Shown one piece after another: positions 35,060 through 44,030 of a DNA stretch of 64,000 bases. The DNA is from Candidatus Geothermarchaeum rappei (GTDB lineage Archaea > Thermoproteota > Nitrososphaeria > Geothermarchaeales > JDFR-13). The notes beneath the pieces were generated by a model that had not been told where the DNA came from, did no database searches, and worked only from the letters and a program-made list of their open reading frames with translations. The DNA is taken from contig MTMB02000001.1 in the NCBI GenBank assembly GCA_002011085.2, forward strand, positions 663,820-727,819, read 5' to 3'. How positions within the stretch are numbered: position 1 is the stretch's first letter; every line of letters starts with the position of its first letter. Both the position numbers and the translations under genes were made by a program.

Positions 35060-36032
35060 ACTCATCCTCCAAGCCCCTACCCACAAGCCTTAGGAAAACA
35101 TCCTCCAAGGATACCTCGTCCCTAGTTACTCTCAAGACGTGAATATTCTCCTCCTCTAGTGTCCTAATTATCCTAGCTATGTCTTCCCCGGAGAGTATCA
35201 TCCTTATCCTAGCTTCACCGGTCAGCTGCCTAGTTTTTATAGTGTATCCCACCACCGTTCTAAATCTCCTGAGTATCCTGATCCTATCGATATCGCTTAG
35301 CCTCACATCGATATTATATATGATCTCATCCTTAACCATCTTCCTCAGTTCATCTGGAGACCCAGTTGCGATTATCCTTCCTCTATCAATTATAGATACA
35401 ATGTCACAGAGCTCCTCAACCTCAGCCATATAATGGGATGTAAGTAGTATCGTCCTTATCTCCTTATCCTCAATCAAATGTTTTATAACCCTTCTAATAT
35501 GCCTAGCATTCTGTACATCGAGGCCCAATGTAGGCTCGTCCAAGAAAAGTATCTGTGGATGGTTTAATAATCCCCTGGCCAGGGCATATTTCTGCATCAT
35601 CCCCGTTGAGATGCTATTCAGCCTTTTGTCAAGGAACTCATCTAGGTGTAGAAGTTCATTGACTTCCTCGATTCTCCTCTTAGTCTCTCCCCATGATAAG
35701 CCATATACCTGACCATAGTACATGAGGTTCTCGCGTACAGTAAGTATACCGTATCCAGGTCGTTCACCGCCGGATACCAAGTTTATTATCTTCCTGACTT
35801 TATTGGCGTCTCTAACAACGTGGTAACCACCTACATACGCATCACCATCACTTGGTAAGAGTAGGGTAGTCAGTATTCGGATAAGCGTTGTTTTACCAGC
35901 CCCATTCGGCCCAAGTAAACCGTATATAACTCCCTCAGGTACCTGTATGGATACTTTATCTAGGGCCCTAAATTCCTTGTCTCCATGTTTAAATATCCTG
36001 ACTAGATCTCTGGTCTCGATCGTGATCAGCAT
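35052..36032 (-). CDS. ABC transporter ATP-binding protein (DrrA/CcmA type)
   Basis: 326 residues. The nucleotide-binding domain has Walker A GPNGAGKTTL (about residue 39), signature SISTGMMQK (the usual LSGGM changed to ISTGM), Walker B LFLDEPTLGLD and the switch His in LTSHYM. A C-terminal extension of ~90 residues (ARIRMILSGEDIARIIRTL) is typical of the DrrA/DUF4162 exporters. It is the first gene of the operon with two ABC-2 permeases. The altered signature is known in this branch and does not by itself argue against activity. Confidence 0.9.
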   Translation of the reverse strand: MLITIETRDLVRIFKHGDKEFRALDKVSIQVPEGVIYGLLGPNGAGKTTLIRILTTLLLPSDGDAYVGGYHVVRDANKVRKIINLVSGGERPGYGILTVRENLMYYGQVYGLSWGETKRRIEEVNELLHLDEFLDKRLNSISTGMMQKYALARGLLNHPQILFLDEPTLGLDVQNARHIRRVIKHLIEDKEIRTILLTSHYMAEVEELCDIVSIIDRGRIIATGSPDELRKMVKDEIIYNIDVRLSDIDRIRILRRFRTVVGYTIKTRQLTGEARIRMILSGEDIARIIRTLEEENIHVLRVTRDEVSLEDVFLRLVGRGLEDEYE

Positions 36033-36141
36033 GGCTATTCATCTCTTGCTGGAGTAAGCATATTATTTTGAAAATCTCTAATATCTGTAACTTTGTAGTA
36101 TCTATCTAATAATCTTTCACATATAAAAAGAGATAGAGTTA

Positions 36142-37074
36142 CTAGTCTTTCTTCAATATCGAGGCCACAGCAGCAACCAAAATAATCATTAAAACAATGC
36201 CAATAGAGAGATAAAGCGGTAGTTTAAATCCTAGCTCGCCGAGTATTACCTTTACACCAAGGAATATCAAGACAACAGAGAGACCTACATTCAGGTATTT
36301 CAGCCTCATCATGAATATCGTCAATGCGAAATATAGGCTTCTCAACCCCATTACAGCCGCTACATTAGAGGTATAGGCTAGGAAGAAGTTGTGTGTTATA
36401 GCGATGACCGCAGGGACGGAGTCGACGGCAAACATTAAGTCGGTGCTCTCAATAGCAAGTAACACTATGACAAGGGGTGTAAAATATAGTTTAGCATTCT
36501 CCTTCACAATGAATTTTGAACCTACATAGTGATCGGTTATCGGGAAATATTTCCTTGCAAGCCTTACAATTGGATTCTTCTCAGGCTCTACCTTCTCATC
36601 ACCACTACGTAAAAGTTTAAATCCGGAGATGATTAGGATAATCCCGAATATGTAGATAGTCCATCCAAATGTCTCTAGAAGCGAAAGTCCTCCGAATATA
36701 AAGGCAGCTCTCATGACAATGGCAGATAATATTCCTATATATAGTGTCTTATGCTGGTGTTTAAGTGGGACTGAGAAGTACTCGAATATAACTAGGAATA
36801 CAAATAAGTTGTCGAAACTAAGTGTGTATTCGACGATATATGCAGTGAAATATAATGCTGAGGCCTCGAATCCAAATTGGATATGAATCAATATGCCATA
36901 GGCTACGGCGAGTGATACCCATATAAGAACCCATCCAACTGCTTCTTTAAACGTCATATCATGGCCAGCTTTCTGGCCTACATAAAGGTCTATAATAATA
37001 GCTGGGATAACCATTGCGTGGAAGACCGCCCACATCCAAAGCGGGATCTCTACGCCCACTAGAGGGTCTATCAA
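36142..37074 (-). CDS. TerC/Alx family integral membrane protein
   Basis: 310 residues from TTG 37074, which follows GGAGTGAT by six bases; an in-frame TTG at 37095 lies upstream of that site. About nine membrane helices. The family motif EYTLSFDNLFVF (about residue 79) and the second acidic pair LLAIESTDLMFAVDSVPA (near residue 205) are clear, with acidic residues that probably bind Mn2+ or another cation in transport. A charged loop (GDEKVEPEKNPIVRLARKYFP) separates the halves. Role: metal export or metal loading of exported enzymes. Stands alone. Confidence 0.9.
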   Translation of the reverse strand: MIDPLVGVEIPLWMWAVFHAMVIPAIIIDLYVGQKAGHDMTFKEAVGWVLIWVSLAVAYGILIHIQFGFEASALYFTAYIVEYTLSFDNLFVFLVIFEYFSVPLKHQHKTLYIGILSAIVMRAAFIFGGLSLLETFGWTIYIFGIILIISGFKLLRSGDEKVEPEKNPIVRLARKYFPITDHYVGSKFIVKENAKLYFTPLVIVLLAIESTDLMFAVDSVPAVIAITHNFFLAYTSNVAAVMGLRSLYFALTIFMMRLKYLNVGLSVVLIFLGVKVILGELGFKLPLYLSIGIVLMIILVAAVASILKKD

Positions 37075-37179
37075 TTCTGCATCACTCCTTAACAAATATT
37101 CTCAATACTCCCCTATTCCTAATACCTTATGATATATTATTTGTATAAATCATCAATAGGACTATATATAACTATAATC

Positions 37180-37995
37180 CTACTTTTTTCCCTCAGGAGG
37201 GACGTTGCCGCTTTCACGTCTCCCCGTGATTAGACCACCGTCCGCCACCACGATACTCCCAGTGATATACCAGGCTTTATCACTGGCTAAAAATACGAGT
37301 ATCTCGGCGATATCCTCTGGTAAGGCTATTCTTCCCAGAGGAACCTTTTTAGCGGTCTCCCTAACATATTCCTCCCTCTTATCCTCCGGAACCCCCTCGA
37401 AGAACATTCTGGTCTGTACAAGTCCTGGAGCAAATGCAACGACCCTTATTCCATATTTACTGTTTTCAAGCGCTGCTACTTTCGATAGGGATATTAACGC
37501 GGCTTTGCTAGAACAGTAAGCCCCTCCACCTGGATATGGGCTTAGACCGGCTGTAGAGGCCACGTTTATGATAACCCCACCATTATTTTCACGCATGTGG
37601 GGAATTACTTTCTTCATAAGGTAAAAAGGCGCGAATAGATTGACTTTATAGAGAGATGTAAACTCGTCCAACTCTGTTTCATCAATATCCTTAAGGATCT
37701 CAACACCAGCGTTATTGACAAGTATATCTATCCTACCAAGTTTTTTAATTGCCTCCTCAACTAGTAGATCAAGGTCATCGCGTTTTGTGAGATCTGCTTT
37801 TATAAAGTAAGCCTTTCTCCCCGACTTATTAATGCTAGAGACCAGATCCATACCCTTATCCTCGTTTCTTCCTGTCGCAATTACCTCTGCACCATTAATT
37901 GCAAATAGATATGCAGTAGCATATCCTATTCCAGATGTTGCACCTGTTACTATCGCTTTTTTACCATTTAGGAGGCCACCATGTTTTCTGGACAT
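37180..37995 (-). CDS. Short-chain dehydrogenase/reductase (SDR)
   Basis: 271 residues. Classical SDR: NAD(P) motif TGATSGIGYA (about residue 19), structural NNAG (residue 92), catalytic Ser in INVASTAG (residue 145), YCSSKAAL with Tyr and Lys (residue 159), and the C-terminal ITGSIVVADGG. Basic residues after the second strand (TGRNEDK) hint at NADP. Start ATG 37995 has a TATA-like box TTTAATAC about 27 bases upstream and no ribosome site, fitting a leaderless message. Substrate (a sugar, alcohol or 3-oxoacyl compound) cannot be told. Confidence 0.9.
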   Translation of the reverse strand: MSRKHGGLLNGKKAIVTGATSGIGYATAYLFAINGAEVIATGRNEDKGMDLVSSINKSGRKAYFIKADLTKRDDLDLLVEEAIKKLGRIDILVNNAGVEILKDIDETELDEFTSLYKVNLFAPFYLMKKVIPHMRENNGGVIINVASTAGLSPYPGGGAYCSSKAALISLSKVAALENSKYGIRVVAFAPGLVQTRMFFEGVPEDKREEYVRETAKKVPLGRIALPEDIAEILVFLASDKAWYITGSIVVADGGLITGRRESGNVPPEGKK

Positions 37996-38055
37996 AAAAA
38001 ATATAATGATGGAGGTGTTGTATTAAATCGTTTTCGGCCTATATAGACGTCTCCA

Positions 38056-39255
38056 TCATCCTATTATCCCGTACTTATATGCACTGTGTCTACTCTCTTC
38101 TTTGGTAAACCTCTCCAATGTAAATCCACTTACATCAAATTTCTTAGCCTCACCATGTATCACTATATCCGACACTACATCACCATATGCTGGAGCGAGT
38201 TTGAACCCATGGCCACTTAAACCAACCATATGAATCAAGTTCTCTACACGATGGTCAAAGCCTATAATCGGTTGCCAGTCTGGAGTTATATCAAAGAAAC
38301 CTATCCATACGCTGTATGGCGATGCATTAGCCATGCCAGGGAATCTCCTTGTATATGGTTCAGATCTCTTTACAACTACATCCACCGGAGGACTTGAATA
38401 TTCTCCTGGTTCTGGAGGAATATCTCTAAACTCTGCCCCTAATCCACCTACGAGAGTGTAGCTGGAGCCTTCTGGCCTAGAGTAGAAGCCTAGTGATAAA
38501 TCAGCCCAACCAGGGGGTACAACCCCTCTATCTGGGGGATTTCTTAGGAAGAGGACTTCCTCCAAACCAATTTCTATAGGAAGCTCTGCCCCTATTGGCT
38601 TCAACAAGTCGTTTGCCCATACACCTAGGGCATCGATATAATATTCTGCCTTGAAGATACCCTTATCAGTCTTCACCCCCACTATTTGATTATCCTCCTT
38701 GATTAATGATTTTATGGGAGTATACTCTAATACCTCCACCCCCTCTCTACGAGCAAAGCTTAGGAAACTTTGTACAATAGTGTTTGGGTCTCCATAGCCA
38801 CTCTCGGGCTCCCACGCTACTACAGAGATCCCCTTAGTATCTATATGTCTAAAAACGGTTTTCTTAAATTCCTCTGCATCATAAAGCTCTACATCAATAT
38901 TTCTTCTCTTTAGATCATTAACTACATACTCCATTGCCTTACGACCCTCTTCAGGCCCTGCGAACCCTATTCCAATCCTTGTAAATATACTATATTCACA
39001 TCCAGTCTCCTCCTGGAACCTATCTCTCCAGAAACGCCAAGAGTATACCGCCATATCCCTTATGACGTCATTTGTATAATGTAGTCTGATCAATGCGCTA
39101 CTTCTACTTGTCTGACCACATCCTGCGCAGGATCTGTCTATAACTAGGACATTGGTATACCCTTTTTTAGCTAGGTGGAATGCTATGCTAGAACCAGTTG
39201 ACCCAGCTCCCATGATAATCGCGTCATACTTTTTTTGCGAGGACAAAAACACCAC
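38056..39255 (-). CDS. FAD-dependent oxidoreductase of the DAO/sarcosine oxidase family
   Basis: 399 residues. The FAD-binding motif is AIIMGAGSTGSSIAFHLAKKG, visible as GAGSTGSSIAFHL (about residue 16); it is followed by the family segment GQTSRSSALIRLHY and ends with MVGLSGHGFKLAPAYGDVVSD. This group oxidises secondary or primary amino acids, giving an imino acid. The start may be GTG 39255, GTG 39252 or TTG 39246: GGGTGG just upstream fits all. A CxxC (CAGCG) near residue 43 is unusual for sarcosine oxidases. It follows the CPBP-like gene by 36 bases on the same strand. Confidence 0.85.
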   Translation of the reverse strand: MVFLSSQKKYDAIIMGAGSTGSSIAFHLAKKGYTNVLVIDRSCAGCGQTSRSSALIRLHYTNDVIRDMAVYSWRFWRDRFQEETGCEYSIFTRIGIGFAGPEEGRKAMEYVVNDLKRRNIDVELYDAEEFKKTVFRHIDTKGISVVAWEPESGYGDPNTIVQSFLSFARREGVEVLEYTPIKSLIKEDNQIVGVKTDKGIFKAEYYIDALGVWANDLLKPIGAELPIEIGLEEVLFLRNPPDRGVVPPGWADLSLGFYSRPEGSSYTLVGGLGAEFRDIPPEPGEYSSPPVDVVVKRSEPYTRRFPGMANASPYSVWIGFFDITPDWQPIIGFDHRVENLIHMVGLSGHGFKLAPAYGDVVSDIVIHGEAKKFDVSGFTLERFTKEESRHSAYKYGIIG

Positions 39256-39291
39256 CCTTAAAAGGAAGTTAGATGAGGAGGCATAAAATCT

Positions 39292-40083
39292 TTATCCGCC
39301 TCCTTTAAGAACACTGATTTCTTTGATGAAGACCATCGCTAATGCAGTTATACATATGGTTGTACGTATAAGGAGTAGAAATAGAAAAATAGTTTCGTCA
39401 TTAAATGGGAGGATTGTAGATACAACCCACCACAATGGATTCTCAACAACTAAATAGGAGAATATGGAACCCAATATATTCCCTGTCCTGTGATATACTA
39501 TCGAGTATAACAGTCCGAAGAAGAATACATCAATAACATCTATCTTTCCAGTTAAAAAAGGAGTATTATATAGACCTGCCCATAGAATGGCTATAGCTGG
39601 TATTACACGGTTCATGGAGAAATTCTTAGCCAATTCATATGGGACCGCTATCCAGAATACAAAGGCAATTATACTTGTCATGAGCCATATAAGTATCGCG
39701 CTAGGCATGAGATGTATTGCCACTCCTAAATCTGACCATGAAGGTCTTACAGCTATCATTATGGTGTTTATCCCCACAATCTGCGTTCCAATAAGCCAGA
39801 ATAATGGTATTGGAGCTGATATAGCGGCGGAGTAGATGAAGCTTTTTCCAATGCCATATTCTCTCAATCCAAATCTCTCAAAGCTGATGTCTTCCCCCCT
39901 GATTCTAAAAGAGACTAGGGCTCCACACAAATATAGTAATAGTATAATTAAGTTGAGGATAAGGAGGTCTCCCAAGATGTTTCCAACATATATCGTTGAC
40001 TGTAATAGCGGGCCTACGACATATAGAACAAGATAAACATATACATAGTAGAATACAAGCCCAATTAGATAATTTTTAAACAT
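39292..40083 (-). CDS. Polytopic membrane protein, possibly a CPBP-like fold without catalytic residues
   Basis: 263 residues with seven or eight hydrophobic segments. The part FGLLYSIVYHRTGNILGSIFSYLVVEN (here FGLLYSIVYHRTG, near residue 190) resembles motif 3 of CPBP/CAAX intramembrane proteases, but the EExxxR glutamates are missing: the corresponding place reads PYELAKNFSM. A proteolytic role is therefore doubtful. ATG 40083 has GGAGGAGAT eight bases upstream. It is 24 bases behind the TusA-like gene and is probably in one transcript with it and the FAD oxidase. Confidence 0.6.
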   Translation of the reverse strand: MFKNYLIGLVFYYVYVYLVLYVVGPLLQSTIYVGNILGDLLILNLIILLLYLCGALVSFRIRGEDISFERFGLREYGIGKSFIYSAAISAPIPLFWLIGTQIVGINTIMIAVRPSWSDLGVAIHLMPSAILIWLMTSIIAFVFWIAVPYELAKNFSMNRVIPAIAILWAGLYNTPFLTGKIDVIDVFFFGLLYSIVYHRTGNILGSIFSYLVVENPLWWVVSTILPFNDETIFLFLLLIRTTICITALAMVFIKEISVLKGGG

Positions 40084-40107
40084 TTAATCTCCTCCAGACA
40101 CAATGCT

Positions 40108-40353
40108 TTAGTCTAGAGATACGACTATCCTATAATATGAACCACTATCATCCCTACACTCCTCAAGGCCAAGGAGATTATATCCTATTGCTATGATAAA
40201 CTTTGGAATTATATCAATACATTTTCTATCGGTGACTAGGATCTCGAGAACCTCATTTTCTTTAAGCCTCTTGAGCATTTTCTTAACCTCGAATAAAGGC
40301 TTTGGAGACCTGACTCCCCTCATATCAACCTCTATAATCTTTTTCTCCTCCAT
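40108..40353 (-). CDS. TusA/SirA-like protein lacking the sulfur-carrying Cys
   Basis: 81 residues from ATG 40353; GGTGAG six bases upstream and the TATA-like AATATATAATGC near 40390 both argue against the ATG at 40374. The fold is the TusA two-layer alpha/beta sandwich (IIEVDMRGVRSPKPLFEVKKM..), and the loop that normally carries CPxP reads RSPKP, with Ser for the active Cys. The only Cys residues, in DRKCID and LEECRDD, are elsewhere. It cannot carry a persulfide in the usual way; it may be a regulatory or structural TusA-like protein. First gene of the run 40353-38056. Confidence 0.75.
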   Translation of the reverse strand: MEEKKIIEVDMRGVRSPKPLFEVKKMLKRLKENEVLEILVTDRKCIDIIPKFIIAIGYNLLGLEECRDDSGSYYRIVVSLD

Positions 40354-40439
40354 GGCCCTCACCAGGTAATTCATGGTATTCTTGCATTATATATTCATGT
40401 ACCATTGAAATAATAATTTTTGTAAAAAGGGTGATGTAT

Positions 40440-41525
40440 ATGCGATTATTTACCGCTGGACCAGTAGCCTGTTTCCCACAAGTCTTGGAGGCCATGTCCA
40501 GCCAGATGTTCAGCCATCGAAGTAGGGAGTATCAAGAGCTGCATATGGAGACAGTGGAACTACTCATGAATTTTCTGGAGACTAGGCAGACGGTCTTGCT
40601 ATTCCCCAGCTCAGGGACGGGTTTTATGGAGTCATCGATTAGATGCGGTGTATCGCCGAACGGTAAAGTATTAGTTACTATAATAGGCTCATTTGGAAAG
40701 AGATATGCTGAGGTCGTTGAGACAAACGGCAGGCAACCGCTTAAACTTGAATTTGATTTAGGTAGTCCAGTTGACCCAGAGACACTTAAACAGGCGTTAG
40801 ATGAAAATCCAGATGTAGAGGCAGTTACAATCACTTATAACGAGACCTCAACCGGTGTATTAAACCCCCTTCCAGACCTCGCTAAGATTGTTAAGAAATA
40901 TGATAAGCTCCTATTTGTAGATGCTGTTAGCGCCATGGGTGCAGCTGATATAAAAGTTGATTCCTGGGGTATAGATATGGTCTTCAGCAGTTCTCAGAAG
41001 GCTTTTGGCGTGCCTCCAGGCCTAGCTTTTGCAGCAGTTAGCGATAGGCTACTGGAAGTATCTGAGAGGATGCCAAGCAAGGGATGGTATTTCGATCTAA
41101 ATCTATATAAGAAATTCCAGGATGAGAAGAAAAGCACTCCATCCACACCCCCAATCCCCCAGATAATGGGGTTAAACGTTGTTCTTAAGATGATTAGGGA
41201 GATGGGGAAACATAGCTGGCTAAAGATGTATAGTGACCGGGCGGAGAAAATAAGAAGGGGAGTAAGGGAATTAGGCCTTGATATCCTGGCTAAAAAGGGG
41301 TTTGAAAGCCCCACTATTACAGTCGTCTTTGCTCCTGAAGGATGCTCTGGTCTCGACATTTATAATAAGATGAGGGAAAAGGGATTTGAACTAGCTAAGG
41401 GATATGGTAGGTTGAAAGAGGCTACATTTCGTATAGGGCATATGGGTCATATAACCGATGAGGATATAGAGGAGATGTTCCAAGCTCTCAAGAGTGTACT
41501 TAGAGAAATAGTAGAAAAAGCATAG
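40440..41525 (+). CDS. Class V aminotransferase (serine-pyruvate/alanine-glyoxylate type)
   Basis: 361 residues from ATG 40440, with GGTGAT at 40430-40435 close upstream; GTG 40431 is within that site. PLP enzyme of fold type I: LFTAGPVACFPQVLEAM at the N-terminus, TYNETSTGV, the Asp of VDAVSAMGA (about residue 165) and the PLP Lys in SSSQKAFGVPPG (near residue 188). It transfers an amino group between alanine, serine or glyoxylate and a keto acid. The gene is divergent from the TusA-like gene and convergent with the ECF operon, one base from the end of the EcfT gene. Confidence 0.9.
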   Translation: MRLFTAGPVACFPQVLEAMSSQMFSHRSREYQELHMETVELLMNFLETRQTVLLFPSSGTGFMESSIRCGVSPNGKVLVTIIGSFGKRYAEVVETNGRQPLKLEFDLGSPVDPETLKQALDENPDVEAVTITYNETSTGVLNPLPDLAKIVKKYDKLLFVDAVSAMGAADIKVDSWGIDMVFSSSQKAFGVPPGLAFAAVSDRLLEVSERMPSKGWYFDLNLYKKFQDEKKSTPSTPPIPQIMGLNVVLKMIREMGKHSWLKMYSDRAEKIRRGVRELGLDILAKKGFESPTITVVFAPEGCSGLDIYNKMREKGFELAKGYGRLKEATFRIGHMGHITDEDIEEMFQALKSVLREIVEKA

Positions 41526-42362
41526 TTATAGTAGGCCTAATCCATACATAAGGAATAATGTGATGTATACAGTGGTTATGAATACCCATATGCCGATGAA
41601 TATGTAGTCTGAAGCATGTAAACTGAGTTTTTTCCTGACAGTGAATACCCCACTTCCGAATCCCCTTGATTCGGCGGATATTGTCACCCTGTCGGAGAGC
41701 CTGATAGCCTCTGACAGTAGAGGGACAGCGAGGGGGAAGTACTGTCTAGGAATGTTAATGGGATTACTTACTTTAACCTCCCATCCCCTCAGTTTCTGTG
41801 CAGATACAACCGTGGATAACTTTCTAAAGACCTCTGGAAAGAATCTATAAGCAACCATAATTACAAACATGAGTTTATGTGGGACTCTAAGCTGTTGAAG
41901 AAGGGATATTATCTCTGTTGGCGATGTTGTAAATACAAATAACGATATTGTCAGTAGGAGGGTAGTGCTCCTCAAACTCTGGCCAACGGTATATAGTAGG
42001 CCTCCGTATGTAACCGCGACTCTACCCAGGATAAAGTCTTCTGGAGCTATCTCAATAAATGTCTGGTTAGCTAATTCATATGGGGTCTTTATAAACATAT
42101 CTGGGCGGTTTACCCAGAGCCCTATAAAGAAGAAGCTTAACGTACCTATTGCAATGACTATTATAAGCTGGTTAAGCCATCCTCTCCAGGGTACGCCGGC
42201 GATGTATAATAGGAATAAGGTGAGAATAAATAGAGGCAGGAGGGGAAGGGGGTGCATATAGATAGACAAGACTACCCCCGTTAAAACCAGCCAAATAAAT
42301 TTTGTTATAGGGGAGAGTCTATGGAGAATCGTATCTCTATCCTTATACTCAAGGAGCACCAT
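41526..42362 (-). CDS. ecfT: ECF transporter transmembrane component (EcfT)
   Basis: 278 residues from ATG 42362; an ATG at 42440 is in frame but overlaps too far. About five membrane helices are visible and the cytosolic coupling-helix signature of EcfT is present in the form SAQKLRGWEV (around residue 184) and SAESRGFGSG (around 222), the two Ala/Ser-Arg-Gly motifs that bind the ATPases. It starts 14 bases inside the end of the ATPase gene, in frame-shifted overlap. Forms the energy-coupling module for a vitamin- or metal-specific S component. Confidence 0.9.
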   Translation of the reverse strand: MVLLEYKDRDTILHRLSPITKFIWLVLTGVVLSIYMHPLPLLPLFILTLFLLYIAGVPWRGWLNQLIIVIAIGTLSFFFIGLWVNRPDMFIKTPYELANQTFIEIAPEDFILGRVAVTYGGLLYTVGQSLRSTTLLLTISLFVFTTSPTEIISLLQQLRVPHKLMFVIMVAYRFFPEVFRKLSTVVSAQKLRGWEVKVSNPINIPRQYFPLAVPLLSEAIRLSDRVTISAESRGFGSGVFTVRKKLSLHASDYIFIGIWVFITTVYITLFLMYGLGLL

Positions 42363-44013
42363 ATCCTCCACCTCCATATACCCGCTTACATAGGTCTCCA
42401 GGCGTCTTGATGTTCTCCAAGTCCTCGATACCATGTTCAACAGCTATCTGGAATATCTCTGGAGGGTCTATCCATGCCTCCTCAAGGATCTCCTTCTCCT
42501 TAAAAACTTCTTTGGGAGAACCTTCTAACAATATCTTTCCCTCATTGAATACAATTACCCTATCTGCATACCTAAGAACAAGGTCCATGTCGTGTGTGAT
42601 GAAGACAATCGTCTTTCCCTCCTCTTTATTCAGTCTTAGGAGGAGATCCATTATCTCCAGTGATTCCCTATAGTCAAGACCGGTAGTAGGCTCGTCAACA
42701 ATTAGGATATCTGGGTCCATAGCTACTATTGATGCGATCGCTACTTTACATCTGAGCCCTCTTCTCAAGAACTTTGGATTCATATCAACATATCCCGCTA
42801 GGCCAAATAAACTTAGGACATTATTGAGTATCGAGTTGCGTTTCTCCTCGGAATAACCCAGGTTTTTCAGGCCATATTCAATCTCATGCCTAACGGTCTC
42901 ACTAAATATCTGGTCATCTGGGTTTTGGAACACGTAGTTAATTTTCTGGATTAATTCCCTTGTGGAATAGTCTTCTATCGGCCTACTGTCGACATATATC
43001 TTTGACACCTCCTTGGTCGGCTTAAGCAATCCACATAGGTGTTTTGCGAACGTGGTCTTCCCCGAGCCATTTTGCCCTATTATCGCGGTCATAGACCCAC
43101 TTAAAATCCTGGTTGTAACCCCATCTAAAGCAACAACCTCATTCTCATACTCATGAAAAAGGTCTATGACCTCAACGGCATACCCCTCTGTTCCCCCTCT
43201 AATTAACGTGGGGGTCTTTAGACCGTCTTCTTTCCCGAGGAATCTACTGCAGTTTTTTAGGATGTATCTAGCTGGAATTTTGATACCCAGTTTATCCATT
43301 AGATCGATGTTATCCACCGCATCCTCTTTTCTCCCGTCGAAGAGGACCCGTCCATTTTCCATCATCACGATTCTATCGGCCATATCTAATATGAGATCGG
43401 TATTCTGTTCAGCCATGACGATTGTTTTCCCCTCCTTTGTTAATTCCTTTAGAATGGATATCACCATTTTCTTACCGATTGGGTCAAGCATTGAAAGGGG
43501 CTCGTCTAAGACAATTATTGAGGGGAGTAGAGATAATACACTTGCTATGGCGAGGCTCTGTTTCTGGCCACCGGATAACGTGAAGGTTGTCCTTTTTTCA
43601 AGCCCCTTTAGACGTGTTACAGAGAGGGCATATTCCACCCTATTTTCTATTTCATCTGGTGTATACCCCATGCAACATGGTCCAAAAGCCACGTCGTCCT
43701 CTACAGTAAGCGAGACAATCTGTGAATCCGGGTCCTCAAAGACTAGACCAACATATCTAGCTATTTCATACACCTGATGCTTCTTGGTATCCATCCCATA
43801 TATTTTTACTGTACCTTCTAGCTCACCGGGAATGATATTTGGGATTAAGCCGTTTAGCATCATTAGTAACGTGGTTTTACCAGCCCCCGTTGGACCCAGG
43901 ACTACAACGAACTCACCCTCTCTTATGTCTAGACTAACGTCTCTAATCGCTGGCTCATCGCTACCCCAATATGTAAAGGTTACTGAATCTATCTTCAATA
44001 CGGTCTTAGCCAT
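42349..44013 (-). CDS. ECF transporter ATPase with two fused nucleotide-binding domains (EcfA1-A2 type)
   Basis: 554 residues with two tandem ABC ATPase domains. Domain 1: Walker A GPTGAGKTTL (about residue 40), signature LSGGQKQSLAIA, Walker B IIVLDEPLSMLD. Domain 2: Walker A GQNGSGKTTF (near residue 315), Walker B ILIVDEPTTGLD, switch His FITHDMD. In domain 2 the signature, expected LSGGQ, reads LRRGLRCKVAIA, so only one of the two ATP sites should be canonical. Fusion of A and A' halves occurs in archaeal ECF systems. The gene lies between EcfS and EcfT in one operon. Confidence 0.9.
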   Translation of the reverse strand: MAKTVLKIDSVTFTYWGSDEPAIRDVSLDIREGEFVVVLGPTGAGKTTLLMMLNGLIPNIIPGELEGTVKIYGMDTKKHQVYEIARYVGLVFEDPDSQIVSLTVEDDVAFGPCCMGYTPDEIENRVEYALSVTRLKGLEKRTTFTLSGGQKQSLAIASVLSLLPSIIVLDEPLSMLDPIGKKMVISILKELTKEGKTIVMAEQNTDLILDMADRIVMMENGRVLFDGRKEDAVDNIDLMDKLGIKIPARYILKNCSRFLGKEDGLKTPTLIRGGTEGYAVEVIDLFHEYENEVVALDGVTTRILSGSMTAIIGQNGSGKTTFAKHLCGLLKPTKEVSKIYVDSRPIEDYSTRELIQKINYVFQNPDDQIFSETVRHEIEYGLKNLGYSEEKRNSILNNVLSLFGLAGYVDMNPKFLRRGLRCKVAIASIVAMDPDILIVDEPTTGLDYRESLEIMDLLLRLNKEEGKTIVFITHDMDLVLRYADRVIVFNEGKILLEGSPKEVFKEKEILEEAWIDPPEIFQIAVEHGIEDLENIKTPGDLCKRVYGGGGYGAP

Positions 44014-44030
44014 ATTAGTTTAGTCCTCCC

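Noticed and set aside
43166-43777. 203-codon open frame antisense to the fused ECF ATPase
   Set aside because: Overlaps a gene with two complete Walker A/B sets; no independent start signals.
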